Shown piece by piece: positions 45,914 through 55,162 of a DNA stretch of 64,000 nucleotides. The notes under the pieces are model-generated. The model was given only the letters and a program-made list of their open reading frames with translations. It did no database searches and had not been told where the DNA came from. The stretch lies in contig NZ_FOSR01000003.1 in the NCBI RefSeq assembly GCF_900114325.1, positions 124,001 to 188,000 of the forward strand. The letters run 5' to 3'. The first letter of the stretch is position 1, and each line of letters starts with the position of its first letter. The translations under genes and the position numbers were made by a program. The stretch comes from Rhodanobacter glycinis (GTDB lineage Bacteria; Pseudomonadota; Gammaproteobacteria; Xanthomonadales; Rhodanobacteraceae).

Positions 45914-48900
45914 TTGAACATTCCCGCCCTGTGCATCCGCCGGCCGGTGATGACGGCGTTGCTGATGATCGCGCTGATCGTGTTCGGCGTGGTCGCCTAT
46001 CCGCATCTGCCGGTGAACGAACTGCCGAACGTGGATTTCCCCACCATCTCGGTCAGCGCCAGCGTACCGGGCGCCTCGCCGGAAACCATGGCGACGGCGG
46101 TGGCGACGCCGCTGGAGAACCAGTTCTCCACCATCGCCGGCATCGACCAGATGACCTCGACCAGCGCACTGGGGTCGACCAGGATCACGCTGACGTTCGA
46201 TCTCAACCGCAGCATCGATGGCGCCGCGCAGGATGTGCAGGCGGCCATTTCGGCGGCGCAGCGCCAATTGCCCACCAACATGCCTACGCCGCCCACGTTC
46301 CGCAAGGTGAACCCGGCGGACAAGGCCATCCTTTATCTCACGCTCGGTTCGGACACGCTGCCGCTGTCCACCGTGGACCAATACGGCGAAACCCAACTGG
46401 CGCAGGAGCTCTCGATGATCGAGGGCGTGGCGCAGGTGAACGTGTTCGGTTCGCAGAAGTACGCGGTGCGCATCAGCGTCGACCCGGCCAAGCTGGCGGC
46501 CAACGGTATCGGCATCGACACCTTGCAGAAGGCGATTGCCGACGCCAACGTCAATCTCGCCACCGGCTCGCTCAACGGCAGCCGCCAGTTGTTGCAGATC
46601 AGTTCGGACGGCCAGTTGCAGGATGCGGCGCCGTACAACCACATCATCGTGGCCTATCGCAACGGCGCGCCGGTAACGTTGTCGCAGCTCGGGCATGCAT
46701 CGGACGGCGTGCAGAACGACCAGGTGGCCAGCTGGTACAACGGCAAGCGCGCGGTGGTGCTGGCGATCGATCGCCAGCCGGGCTCGAATACGGTGGCCAC
46801 GATCGATCGCATCCGCGCGGTGCTGCCGCAGTTCGAGGCCACGCTGCCACCGTCGATCAAGCTGAATGTGCTGTACGACCGTTCCGATTCGATCCGCGCC
46901 TCGGTCGACGACGTGCAGTACACGCTGCTGCTGGCCGGCGTGCTGGTGATCCTGGTGATCTACCTGTTCCTCGGCAACGCGTCGGCCACGCTGATTCCCG
47001 CGCTGGCGTTGCCGGTGTCGGTGATCGGTACCTTCGGCGTGATGTATGCGCTGGGCTACAGCCTGGACAATCTCTCGCTGCTGGCGCTGACCCTGGTGGT
47101 CGGCTTCGTGGTGGACGATGCGATCGTGATGCTGGAGAACATCGTGCGCCACGTCGAGGCGGGCATGGACCCGTACGAGGCATCACTGAAGGGTTCCGGC
47201 GAGATCGGTTTCACCATCTTCTCGATGACGCTGTCGTTGATGGCGGTGTTCCTGCCGGTGATGTTCATGGGCGGCATCGTGGGGCGCCTGTTCCACGAGT
47301 TTGCCGTGGTCATCAGCACCGCGATCCTGATCTCGGGCTTTGTCTCGATCACCCTCACGCCGATGCTGTGCAGCCGCTTCGTCAAGCATGCCGAGCACGA
47401 GAAAAAATCGCGCGTGGCGCTGCTGTTCGACCGCGGCTTCAACCATGTGCGCGACGGCTACAACCGTTCGCTGGGCTGGTCGGTGGCACATCCGCGGGTG
47501 GTGCTGGGCGTGTTCTTTGCCAGCCTGCTGGCGACGGCGCTGCTGTTCGTGGTGGTCAACAAGGATTTCATTCCGGCCGGCGACAGTGGCCAGCTGATCG
47601 TCAACACGGAAGGGCCCGACGACATCTCCATCACCGGGATGATGAAGCGCCAGCAGGAGCTGGCGGCGATCGTGGCGAAGGACCCGAATATCGCCGGCTA
47701 CATGTCGTCGGTGGGCTCGGGTGGCTCGCGCGCCACCACCAACAACGGCTCGATCTTCATGCGCCTGAAGCCGGGGGGCGAACGGACGCTCGATCCGTCG
47801 CAGATCATCCAGGAGCTGCGCCAGAAGTTCGCGAAGATTCCCGGCATCCGCGCCTACATCCAGAACCCGCCGGCGATTCAGGTAGGAGGGCGCTCGTCGA
47901 AGGCGGAATACCAGTACACCTTGCAATCGACCGAGTTGAGCGCCTTGTATGGCGAGTCGGGCAAGGTGCTCGATGCGTTCGCCAAGCTGCCCGGTTTCCA
48001 GGATGTCACCAGCGATCTCGACCTCAACGGCCCGGCGATCAGCGTGCATGTGGATCGCAACAAGCTGGCGCCGCTGGGGCTCACCATGAACCAGGTGCAA
48101 TCAGCCCTTGGCAGTGCGTTCGGCGAGAACCAGGTGTCGACGATCTATGGTTCGGCCACGCAATACTGGGTGATCCTGCAGGTCGATTACGCGCAGCAAA
48201 ACGATCCGGCGGTGCTGTCGCAGCTGTACGTCACCTCCAACACCGGCACGCTGGTGCCGTTGAGCGCGGTGGCCACGTTCAAGCGCACCTCGCAGCCGCT
48301 GACCGTGAACCATCAAGGCGAGCTTCCCGCGGTGACCATCTCGTTCAACCTCGCGCCGGGTGTGAGCCTCAGCCAGGCCGTGGGTGAGATCGACGGCGCG
48401 ATGCAGAAGCTGGACCTGCCCGCGTCGATCACCGGCAGCGTGCAGGGCACCGCGCAGGCGTTCGAGCAATCCCTGCAGGGCATGGGCCTGCTGCTGGCGC
48501 TGGCGCTGTTCGTGATCTACCTGGTGCTGGGCATCCTGTACGAAAGCTTCATCCACCCGCTGACGATCCTGTCCGGCCTGCCAGCCGCGGGCGTGGGTGC
48601 GTTGCTCACGCTGATGATCTTCCACGCGCCACTGGACCTGTTCTCGTTCGTCGGCATCGTGATGCTGATCGGCATCGTCAAGAAGAACGCGATCATGCTG
48701 ATCGACTTCGCGCTGGAGCGGCAGCGCGTGGAGGGCATGTCGCCGGCCGAGGCCATCGTCGAGGCCTGCCACGTGCGCTTCCGCCCGATCATGATGACCA
48801 CGATGGCGGCGTTCGCCGGCACCTTGCCGATCGCGCTTGGCATTGGCGCGGGCGCCTCGTCGCGGCGGCCGCTGGGGCTGGCGGTGGTGGGCGGGCTGCT

Positions 48901-49012
48901 GGTGTCGCAGGTGCTCACGTTGTATCTGACGCCGGTGATTTATCTTTATATGGATCGACTGCAGCAGCGGTTTGGGCGCCGGGGGCGCGCTGTGGGTGTG
49001 GGGGCGGAGTAG
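45914..49012 (+). CDS. RND multidrug efflux transporter (MdtB/MdtC-like)
   Basis: Inner-membrane proton-driven pump of about 1032 residues. The N-terminus (L)NIPALCIRRPVMTALLMIA is the standard start of HAE1-type transporters, so TTG at 45914 is preferred over the GTG at 45857, which would read through the repeat. The TM4 proton relay Asp-Asp is in VVGFVVDDAIVMLENIVRHV. DAFAKLPGFQDVTSDLDLNG and TNTGTLVPLS-like porter loops and the late GIVMLIGIVKKNAIMLIDFA are typical of the MdtB/C group. It follows the adaptor gene; the regulator is probably MarR. A single RND gene rather than the MdtB/MdtC pair suggests a homotrimer. Confidence 0.94.
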   Translation: MNIPALCIRRPVMTALLMIALIVFGVVAYPHLPVNELPNVDFPTISVSASVPGASPETMATAVATPLENQFSTIAGIDQMTSTSALGSTRITLTFDLNRSIDGAAQDVQAAISAAQRQLPTNMPTPPTFRKVNPADKAILYLTLGSDTLPLSTVDQYGETQLAQELSMIEGVAQVNVFGSQKYAVRISVDPAKLAANGIGIDTLQKAIADANVNLATGSLNGSRQLLQISSDGQLQDAAPYNHIIVAYRNGAPVTLSQLGHASDGVQNDQVASWYNGKRAVVLAIDRQPGSNTVATIDRIRAVLPQFEATLPPSIKLNVLYDRSDSIRASVDDVQYTLLLAGVLVILVIYLFLGNASATLIPALALPVSVIGTFGVMYALGYSLDNLSLLALTLVVGFVVDDAIVMLENIVRHVEAGMDPYEASLKGSGEIGFTIFSMTLSLMAVFLPVMFMGGIVGRLFHEFAVVISTAILISGFVSITLTPMLCSRFVKHAEHEKKSRVALLFDRGFNHVRDGYNRSLGWSVAHPRVVLGVFFASLLATALLFVVVNKDFIPAGDSGQLIVNTEGPDDISITGMMKRQQELAAIVAKDPNIAGYMSSVGSGGSRATTNNGSIFMRLKPGGERTLDPSQIIQELRQKFAKIPGIRAYIQNPPAIQVGGRSSKAEYQYTLQSTELSALYGESGKVLDAFAKLPGFQDVTSDLDLNGPAISVHVDRNKLAPLGLTMNQVQSALGSAFGENQVSTIYGSATQYWVILQVDYAQQNDPAVLSQLYVTSNTGTLVPLSAVATFKRTSQPLTVNHQGELPAVTISFNLAPGVSLSQAVGEIDGAMQKLDLPASITGSVQGTAQAFEQSLQGMGLLLALALFVIYLVLGILYESFIHPLTILSGLPAAGVGALLTLMIFHAPLDLFSFVGIVMLIGIVKKNAIMLIDFALERQRVEGMSPAEAIVEACHVRFRPIMMTTMAAFAGTLPIALGIGAGASSRRPLGLAVVGGLLVSQVLTLYLTPVIYLYMDRLQQRFGRRGRAVGVGAE

Positions 49013-49074
49013 GCATCTTCTTGTTGGTGTATATGGCTAAGGAGGGGAGGAGTGGTCGCATGTTGGCTCGTCTG

Positions 49075-49560
49075 AGGGGGTTTTCGCTCGTACTGGCGTG
49101 GTCGCAAACTGGCTCGCCTGCGGCGGGCTTTCGAGCGCCTGCCGGCGCCCGAGTTACCTCTCTTTGCTGGCCCAAAGAGACGTAACCCAGAGAAATGGCC
49201 TGATGGGACCCGCCGACCCTACAAGCCTTGGCGATCGAGGTGTTTGGAACCTGCGTGACACTTTCTGTTACACGCACGGCCACGCCGCGCCGTCACCGAT
49301 AACCGAGGGGTAGGGAGAGCAGGCTCGCGTGATCGAACTCGACGCTGCGGTGTGCGGCTCTTCCAACCCTTCGAGAAGTGACGCACGGCGGAGGATCGGG
49401 CCCGCAGGGTGCCCCTCTTTGGTTTCGTTTTCTCGGGCAAGCGAGAAAATGAACCCGGCCGCCGGCAGGTGGGCGGAACCTTCGTCACCATAGGTGACGG
49501 CACGTGACCGAGAGCATTCAGGGAGGGTGACACACCCGCGAATACCTCCAGCTGGGTGGC
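49075..49560. repeat. Gene-free repeat mosaic upstream of the Wadjet operon
   Basis: The 615 bases between the RND gene and jetA hold no supported gene. They contain a hairpin GTTACCTCTCTTT / AAAGAGACGTAAC at 49153-49186, and a second TTTTCTCG / CGAGAAAA at 49428-49449. Phrases such as GCCGGCGCCCGAGTTAC and GGCCCAAAGAGA belong to a dispersed repeat I recall from Xanthomonadales intergenic regions. Short frames here are chance. Confidence 0.6.
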
Positions 49561-49627
49561 CTCGGCCTCGTTGCGCCATAATCCGGAGCATGATTCCACG
49601 CCATCCCATGTCCTCACGGAGCCTTGC

Positions 49628-51088
49628 TTGAGCACCAGCGTGCCGCCGCTGTTTTCGGTGGTGCCGGGCGGGCTGTTTGGTCCGTTGGCGAGTGCCAATC
49701 GCGAGCGTTACTGGGAACTGTTGTGCCGGTTGTTCGACGAGTTCTTCGGTCCCGATGCGCCGTTGCCGCCCAGCATCGGCTTTCAGCGGCGCGAAATCAC
49801 CGGCGCGGTCGAGCGCTATCTGCTCACTGATGATCCATGGGTGGATGAGGGTGGAGTGGATGAAGACGGTGGCGAGGGCGGCGCGCCGGGCGCCTCGTTG
49901 CTGGAACGCGCCAACGCGATCTACGAACGCTTTCGTTCCACCGGCTGGTTGCGCCAGGAGCGCGTGGGTGCGCGCGAAATGGTGTCGATGATGCCGGTGG
50001 TGTCGCAGCTGCTATCCACCCTGGTCGAGTTCGCCGAGCATGGTCCGACGTTCGTCTCGGCCAAGGTGCGTTCGATCGAGCTGCAGTTGCAGCAGGTGGT
50101 GGACGGCAAGGCGTTTGGCGATGCGCTGGACGAGGCCGCCGACCAGGCGCGACGACTGCTGGTGTCGCTGTCTTCGATGAGTTTGAAGGTGCGCGACCTG
50201 ATGCCGGAGCTGAGCCGATCGGAAACCACGGCGCAGTTCGCGCGGCAGTGGTTCGAGCGTTACGTCAGCAGTTTCTTCGTGGGCGACTACGCCGACCTGC
50301 ACAAGGCCGACCATCCGCTGGCACGGCGCAGCGCGATCCTGTCGATGGCGCAGCAGGTGGAAGACACGTCGCTGCACGAAGCCATGCTCGGCTGGTATCG
50401 CGAGCACCTGACCGGCAGTGATACCGAGCGCGCCGAGCTGCGCCTGCAACGCAGTCTGCGCCGGCTGCACGAGCTTGAACGCATCGACGAATATCTCGGT
50501 CGGCTGGACGAGGACATCCGCCAGGCCAATCGCCGCGCACTGGCCTTCCTCGACTACCGTCTGCGCGCGCCGGCCAAGCTCGACGTGCTGCTGCGTCGTG
50601 CCTGCCGTGGCGTGCTGCAGGCGCCGGAAGATGCACTGCGTTTGCCGGTGGCACCCGGTGCGCTGATGGATGACGCGCAATTGCGCCCGCCGCGCCGCAA
50701 GCCGCAGCCGATTCCGCGCAGCGCCAATGCCATGCAGCAACCCACGCCCGAGCAGCTGGCGCGCCTCAGTCTGCTGCGCCGGATGAAGCGCGCGCGGCTG
50801 GTCAACGCCGAGGACATGGCCCGCTACCTCGGTCGTCATTTGCCGCCCGAAGGTGGCATCGACTCCACGCAATTGTCGATCGGCTCGATCGAGGATCTGC
50901 GCGCCTATCAGACCCTGCTTACCCTGGCATTGCGCAGTCGCCGCATTGGTGGCTTGCGCCGCGAGGATCCGCTGGGTCGCCTGCAGCGCGGCTTCCGCGT
51001 GGAACTGCTCGACGCGGGCGAAGCGGGCGACAACGGCTACCTGCGCGCACCGCGCTTCGCCGTGCATCGATTACGGAAAACCGCATGA
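49628..51088 (+). CDS. jetA: Wadjet anti-plasmid protein JetA (MukF/kleisin-like)
   Basis: First gene of a complete JetABCD operon, the SMC-like Wadjet system that recognises and cuts circular plasmid DNA. The 486-residue protein starts at TTG 49628 behind ACGGAG. It opens LFSVVPGGLFGPLASANRER then YWELLCRLFDEFFGP, and continues with helical, winged-helix-like regions (MVSMMPVVSQLLSTLVEFAE, MSLKVRDLMPELSRSETTAQ), as expected for the kleisin subunit. A longer frame from 49556 enters the repeat mosaic and is rejected. It shares ATGA with jetB. Confidence 0.88.
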   Translation: MSTSVPPLFSVVPGGLFGPLASANRERYWELLCRLFDEFFGPDAPLPPSIGFQRREITGAVERYLLTDDPWVDEGGVDEDGGEGGAPGASLLERANAIYERFRSTGWLRQERVGAREMVSMMPVVSQLLSTLVEFAEHGPTFVSAKVRSIELQLQQVVDGKAFGDALDEAADQARRLLVSLSSMSLKVRDLMPELSRSETTAQFARQWFERYVSSFFVGDYADLHKADHPLARRSAILSMAQQVEDTSLHEAMLGWYREHLTGSDTERAELRLQRSLRRLHELERIDEYLGRLDEDIRQANRRALAFLDYRLRAPAKLDVLLRRACRGVLQAPEDALRLPVAPGALMDDAQLRPPRRKPQPIPRSANAMQQPTPEQLARLSLLRRMKRARLVNAEDMARYLGRHLPPEGGIDSTQLSIGSIEDLRAYQTLLTLALRSRRIGGLRREDPLGRLQRGFRVELLDAGEAGDNGYLRAPRFAVHRLRKTA

Positions 51089-51744
51089 AACGCAGCTGGA
51101 ACACGCTCAGCCAGATCTCCAACGGCGTGTACGCCGTGCAGGATTTCGAGCGCGCCGCCTATCGCCTGGTCACCGAGCAAGTGCTCTACGCCAGCGATCG
51201 CAACGCACGCACGGCGTATCACCTGATCGAGGATCACTTCGACGATTATCTTGCCGTGCTCGAACCGCTCGGCATCCGGCTGGAACGCAACGCGCACTAT
51301 CGCTACGTGGTGGCGCTGCCCACGCACGGCGAAGGCACGCCGGTGACGCTGGACGAAACCCTGCTGTTGCTGGTGCTCCGCCAGCGCTACGACGAGGCGA
51401 TGCGCCAGGGCCAGATCGAGGATCAGGGCGAAGTGGTGGTCGAGCTGCCCGACCTGCAGGAGGCGTATCCGGCGCTGGCTGGACGCGCGATGCCCGAGGT
51501 CGGCACGCTGCGCACGCTGGTCCGGACGCTCAAACGCTGGGGTGTATGCCGCCTGGTCGATACCGAGGGCGACGATCCGCAGCCGTTCCATTTGCGCGTA
51601 CGCCCGGCCATCGTGGAGATCGTCGGCGAGCAATGGCTGCAGCGGCTGGACCAGCATAATCGCGACGACGACATCCCGGATGAAGCTCGCGACGACGCCG
51701 ACACCGACACCGATGTCACGGAGGACGACGATGCAGCTGCTTGA
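51085..51744 (+). CDS. jetB: Wadjet protein JetB (DUF4194, MukE-like)
   Basis: A 219-residue KITE-type subunit: DFERAAYRLVTEQVLYASDR, NARTAYHLIEDHFDDYLAVL then EPLGIRLERNAHYRYVVALP, and EGTPVTLDETLLLLVLRQRY, matching DUF4194. RTLVRTLKRWGVCRLVDTEG is the second winged helix. The tail is strongly acidic (ARDDADTDTDVTEDDDAA). In Wadjet complexes this subunit binds the kleisin JetA. Overlaps jetA by 4 and jetC by 14 bases. Confidence 0.9.
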   Translation: MKRSWNTLSQISNGVYAVQDFERAAYRLVTEQVLYASDRNARTAYHLIEDHFDDYLAVLEPLGIRLERNAHYRYVVALPTHGEGTPVTLDETLLLLVLRQRYDEAMRQGQIEDQGEVVVELPDLQEAYPALAGRAMPEVGTLRTLVRTLKRWGVCRLVDTEGDDPQPFHLRVRPAIVEIVGEQWLQRLDQHNRDDDIPDEARDDADTDTDVTEDDDAAA

Positions 51745-54700
51745 GCGTGTGCACCTGGTGCAGTTTTTCCTGTTCGAGGCGCAGACCCTGACGCTGGACG
51801 CCACCAGCGCGATCATCGCGCCGAACGGTGCCGGCAAGAGCGCGTTGCTGGATGCATTGCAGATCGTGCTGCTCGGTGGCGACCGCAGTCGCATCCGTTT
51901 CAATGCGCAGGCCGGCGGCAGTGCGCGGGCGCGCAGCATTCGCGATTACTGCCTCGGCGTGTTTCGCAGCGGCGAGGAAGGTCGCAAACGGCGCACCGCC
52001 ACCACCTACATCAGCCTGGTGTTCCGCGACCAGGACAGCGGCGTGTCGCTGACCGCCGGCATCGCGCTGGGCGCGTCGGCCGACGAACCGGATCACCGCC
52101 TGTACGGCCAGTACCTGCTGCCCGGCGTGGCGCTGGAACTGGACGATCATCTGGAACGCAGCAAGGGTCGCGAACTGCCGCTGGAGTGGGCCGCGTTCCG
52201 CGAGTTGGCGGTGCGCCGCTGTCGCGATGCCAACGGCAAGCTGGAGTTGCATCCGACCAGCGAACGCTTCGTCAAGGATCTGCTGTTCCGCCTGCGTGCC
52301 GCGCCCACCGCGCACCCGGATGTCGCGGCTTATCGCAAGGCGTTCCAGAACGCGCTCAACCTGCAGCGCGTCGAGGACGTCGACCTGTTCGTGCGTACCC
52401 TGGTGGCCGAGGACCGGCCCACCGATATCGCGCGTTTCCGTGGGCTGCTGGAATCGTTTCGCCAGTTGAAGGAAAAGATCGCGCAAGTGGTCGAGCGCAT
52501 TGATGCGGCCGAGGGCGTCGAGCAGCAGTATGCCAAGATCGCCACGCAGGCTGCGCGCGCGGCCTCCTATCGGGCGCTGGCCGCCGAATACGCCCGCGAC
52601 CTGCTGGCCGAGCAGGTCGACCAGGCCGAGCAGGCCAGCGAGCAGGCCACCGACAAGCTGGCCGCCACGCGGCGCGCCTTGCAGGAATCGACCCTCGAAC
52701 AGCAGTCAGCCGAGGACGCGCACCAGCAGGCCAGCGCGCGCCTGCAGGGCAGCCAGGGCTACGGCGAGCAGGCGCAGATCGACGAGCTGGCTGCACGCGA
52801 TCGCAACGAACTGGCGCGCTTGAAGAAGGAACTGTTGCGCGAGATCAGCTTCGTGCGCGAGCAGTTTCTCGCGCTCGGCAAACTCGGTTTGCCCAACGTG
52901 GATGCCGCGATGCTGGAACACGCACAGGCCGCGTGGCATGGCTGGTACGACACGCTGGTGGCGTTGCCCGCCGACGCCGAGCTGCCGTGGGACGCCGCTT
53001 CATTGCATGCGCAGGCGCACCGGGCGCTGGCGACGGCCAGCCCGTTGATCGCCGCGGCAGACGGCCACGCGCGCCAGTTGCATGCCACCTTCGAGGACGC
53101 GCAGGCGCGGCTCGCCGCTGCCCGCCAGAACCAGAAGCGGCTCGCCGCCGGCCAGGCCGAACTGAACCCGGATGCCGTGCGCCTGATGAGTTACCTGCAC
53201 GACGAAGGCATCGATGCGCGGCCGGTATGTGACCTGGTGCGGGTCATCGATGCCGCGTGGCAACCGGTGATCGAAGCCTATCTGCGCAGCAACGTCGAGG
53301 CCTTGCTGATTCCTGCCGCCGCCGAGGAACGCGCCACCAAACTGTATCGCTCGCTGCAGGGTGGGCGCAGCGTCTATGGCGTGAAGCTGGCGCTGAGCAG
53401 CCAGGCGCGCAACGGCCGCAGCAACGACCGGCCTGCATCCGACAGCGTGGCCGCGCTGCTCGATGGCGACAACGCCGATGCGCTCGCCTTCTTGCGCCGC
53501 CAGCTCGGCGAACTGCGCTGCGTGGAAACCGAAGCCGAGTTGATCCGCAGCCGCCAGGGTCTGACCCGTGACGGCCTGCTGGCCAAGGGCGGCAGCATCG
53601 AACGCCTGCGTCTGCCGGCGGCCGGCGATTTGAAGATCGGTGCCACCGACAACCGCGCGCGCCAGCGCGTGCTGCGCGAAGACATCGAGGCGGCCGAGCG
53701 CGACGTGCGCCAGCTCGAACCGGAACTGCGCCGCGCCGAAGCCTGCCAGCGCGGACTGGCACGACTGAGCAACCCCGACGAACCGGCGCAGTCATTGCAC
53801 GACCACGTGCTGGAACATCGCCAGGTCGCCCAGCGCTATCGCGCCGCATTGGAAAATCGCGAGTCCACGCTCAATCCGGATCTGCTGCGACTGGCCGAGC
53901 AGGTGCGCGAGTTGCACGAGCGCATGGCCGAGTGGCGCAAGCAGAGCAATCGGCTGATTGGTGAAGAAGCCTTGGCAGCGCGTGCTGTCGAAGAGGCGCG
54001 GCGCCTGTTCGATGGCCTGCGCGCGCAGGAAGCGATGGTGGCGCAGCGCGCCGTCGAGGCTTTCCGCGATGCCGATGTCGACAACGCACGGGTCGAACGC
54101 CAGCGCGAGGAACTGGACGCGAAATTCCCCTCGCTGGAAGAACGCGGCAAGCGCTGCACCGAACGTGCCGGCGAAAGCGATGCACGCCTGCGCAGCCTGT
54201 TGCCCGAAGCCTGGAGCGGGTTGGCCCAGTATGCGAAGGACCATGGCCTCGGCATGGAATTTGCCCCGGACCAGTGGCGTCCGGCGCAGGCGCTGCTGCA
54301 GAAGGAACTGCATCACTTGCGCGATACCGAACTGGCCAACTACCAGGGCCAGGCCGACGAGGCCTACGCCACCGCGGTGGAAACCTTCCGCAGCAACGTG
54401 GCCTCCACGCTGTACGACAACTTCAGCAAGCTCAAGTACCAGATCACTACGTTGAACCGAACGCTGCGCGGCAGTCCGGCGTTCTCCAACAACGAGCGCT
54501 ATCAGTTCCACTACGAGGTGGCACCGGAATATCGCGAGCTGCATCGCTTCATCCAGCGAGCGGCGGATGTGGGCGGCGAGGACAACCTGTTCGGCAGTGC
54601 CGGCGAAGTGCCTGCCGCGTTCCGCGAACTGATCGAGGACAACGCCACGACGCGCGGCAGTACGTCACCGCTGGACGACTACCGCCGCTTCTTCCGCTTC

Positions 54701-55162
54701 GAGGTGCAGATCCGGCAGGACGAACGCGTGGTCGGCACGCTCAGCGAGCGCATGCGCTCGGGGTCGGGCGGCGAGCATCGTGCGCCGCTGTACGTGATCG
54801 CCGGTGCTGCGCTGGCGGCCGCCTACGGCAAGAGCGAGGCGTGGCCCGGTGGCATCGGGCTGATCCTGCTCGACGAATTCGGCGACAAGATCGACGCGCA
54901 GAACGCCCGCGCCGTGGTCGATTACCTGCGCTCGCTCGGCCTGCAACTGGTGCTGGCCGCGCCGGACACCGCCCAAGGCACCTTGAGCGGCGTGCTGGAA
55001 AGCTATATCGAATTGTTCCGCGATGGCGACCTGCTGCAGGCCGAACGCATCGAGGTGAAGCAGGCGGCGCGCGACCTGCTGCTGAGCGACCAGTTTGACC
55101 TGCATCCGGCCTTGCTGGCCGAGGAAGCTGCCCGCATCGCCCGTGAGTCATCGAGCGCATGA
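51731..55162 (+). CDS. jetC: Wadjet SMC-like ATPase JetC
   Basis: A 1143-residue SMC-like motor of the MukB/SbcC group. Walker A is at residues 29-37 (IIAPNGAGKSALLDALQIVL). Long coiled coils flank a hinge around residues 480-620 (AAWQPVIEAYLRSNVEALLI nearby). The C-terminal head has the signature SGSGGEHRAPLYVIAGAALA near residue 1010 and Walker B GIGLILLDEFGDKIDAQNAR near 1047. The ATP-driven complex is thought to extrude DNA loops and detect closed circles. The ATG at 51731 is preferred; an open frame back to 51542 lies inside jetB. Confidence 0.94.
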   Translation: MQLLERVHLVQFFLFEAQTLTLDATSAIIAPNGAGKSALLDALQIVLLGGDRSRIRFNAQAGGSARARSIRDYCLGVFRSGEEGRKRRTATTYISLVFRDQDSGVSLTAGIALGASADEPDHRLYGQYLLPGVALELDDHLERSKGRELPLEWAAFRELAVRRCRDANGKLELHPTSERFVKDLLFRLRAAPTAHPDVAAYRKAFQNALNLQRVEDVDLFVRTLVAEDRPTDIARFRGLLESFRQLKEKIAQVVERIDAAEGVEQQYAKIATQAARAASYRALAAEYARDLLAEQVDQAEQASEQATDKLAATRRALQESTLEQQSAEDAHQQASARLQGSQGYGEQAQIDELAARDRNELARLKKELLREISFVREQFLALGKLGLPNVDAAMLEHAQAAWHGWYDTLVALPADAELPWDAASLHAQAHRALATASPLIAAADGHARQLHATFEDAQARLAAARQNQKRLAAGQAELNPDAVRLMSYLHDEGIDARPVCDLVRVIDAAWQPVIEAYLRSNVEALLIPAAAEERATKLYRSLQGGRSVYGVKLALSSQARNGRSNDRPASDSVAALLDGDNADALAFLRRQLGELRCVETEAELIRSRQGLTRDGLLAKGGSIERLRLPAAGDLKIGATDNRARQRVLREDIEAAERDVRQLEPELRRAEACQRGLARLSNPDEPAQSLHDHVLEHRQVAQRYRAALENRESTLNPDLLRLAEQVRELHERMAEWRKQSNRLIGEEALAARAVEEARRLFDGLRAQEAMVAQRAVEAFRDADVDNARVERQREELDAKFPSLEERGKRCTERAGESDARLRSLLPEAWSGLAQYAKDHGLGMEFAPDQWRPAQALLQKELHHLRDTELANYQGQADEAYATAVETFRSNVASTLYDNFSKLKYQITTLNRTLRGSPAFSNNERYQFHYEVAPEYRELHRFIQRAADVGGEDNLFGSAGEVPAAFRELIEDNATTRGSTSPLDDYRRFFRFEVQIRQDERVVGTLSERMRSGSGGEHRAPLYVIAGAALAAAYGKSEAWPGGIGLILLDEFGDKIDAQNARAVVDYLRSLGLQLVLAAPDTAQGTLSGVLESYIELFRDGDLLQAERIEVKQAARDLLLSDQFDLHPALLAEEAARIARESSSA

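Noticed and set aside
49219..49698. Minus-strand frames upstream of jetA
   Set aside because: They lie in the repeat mosaic and run into the start of jetA; sequence is repeat-derived.
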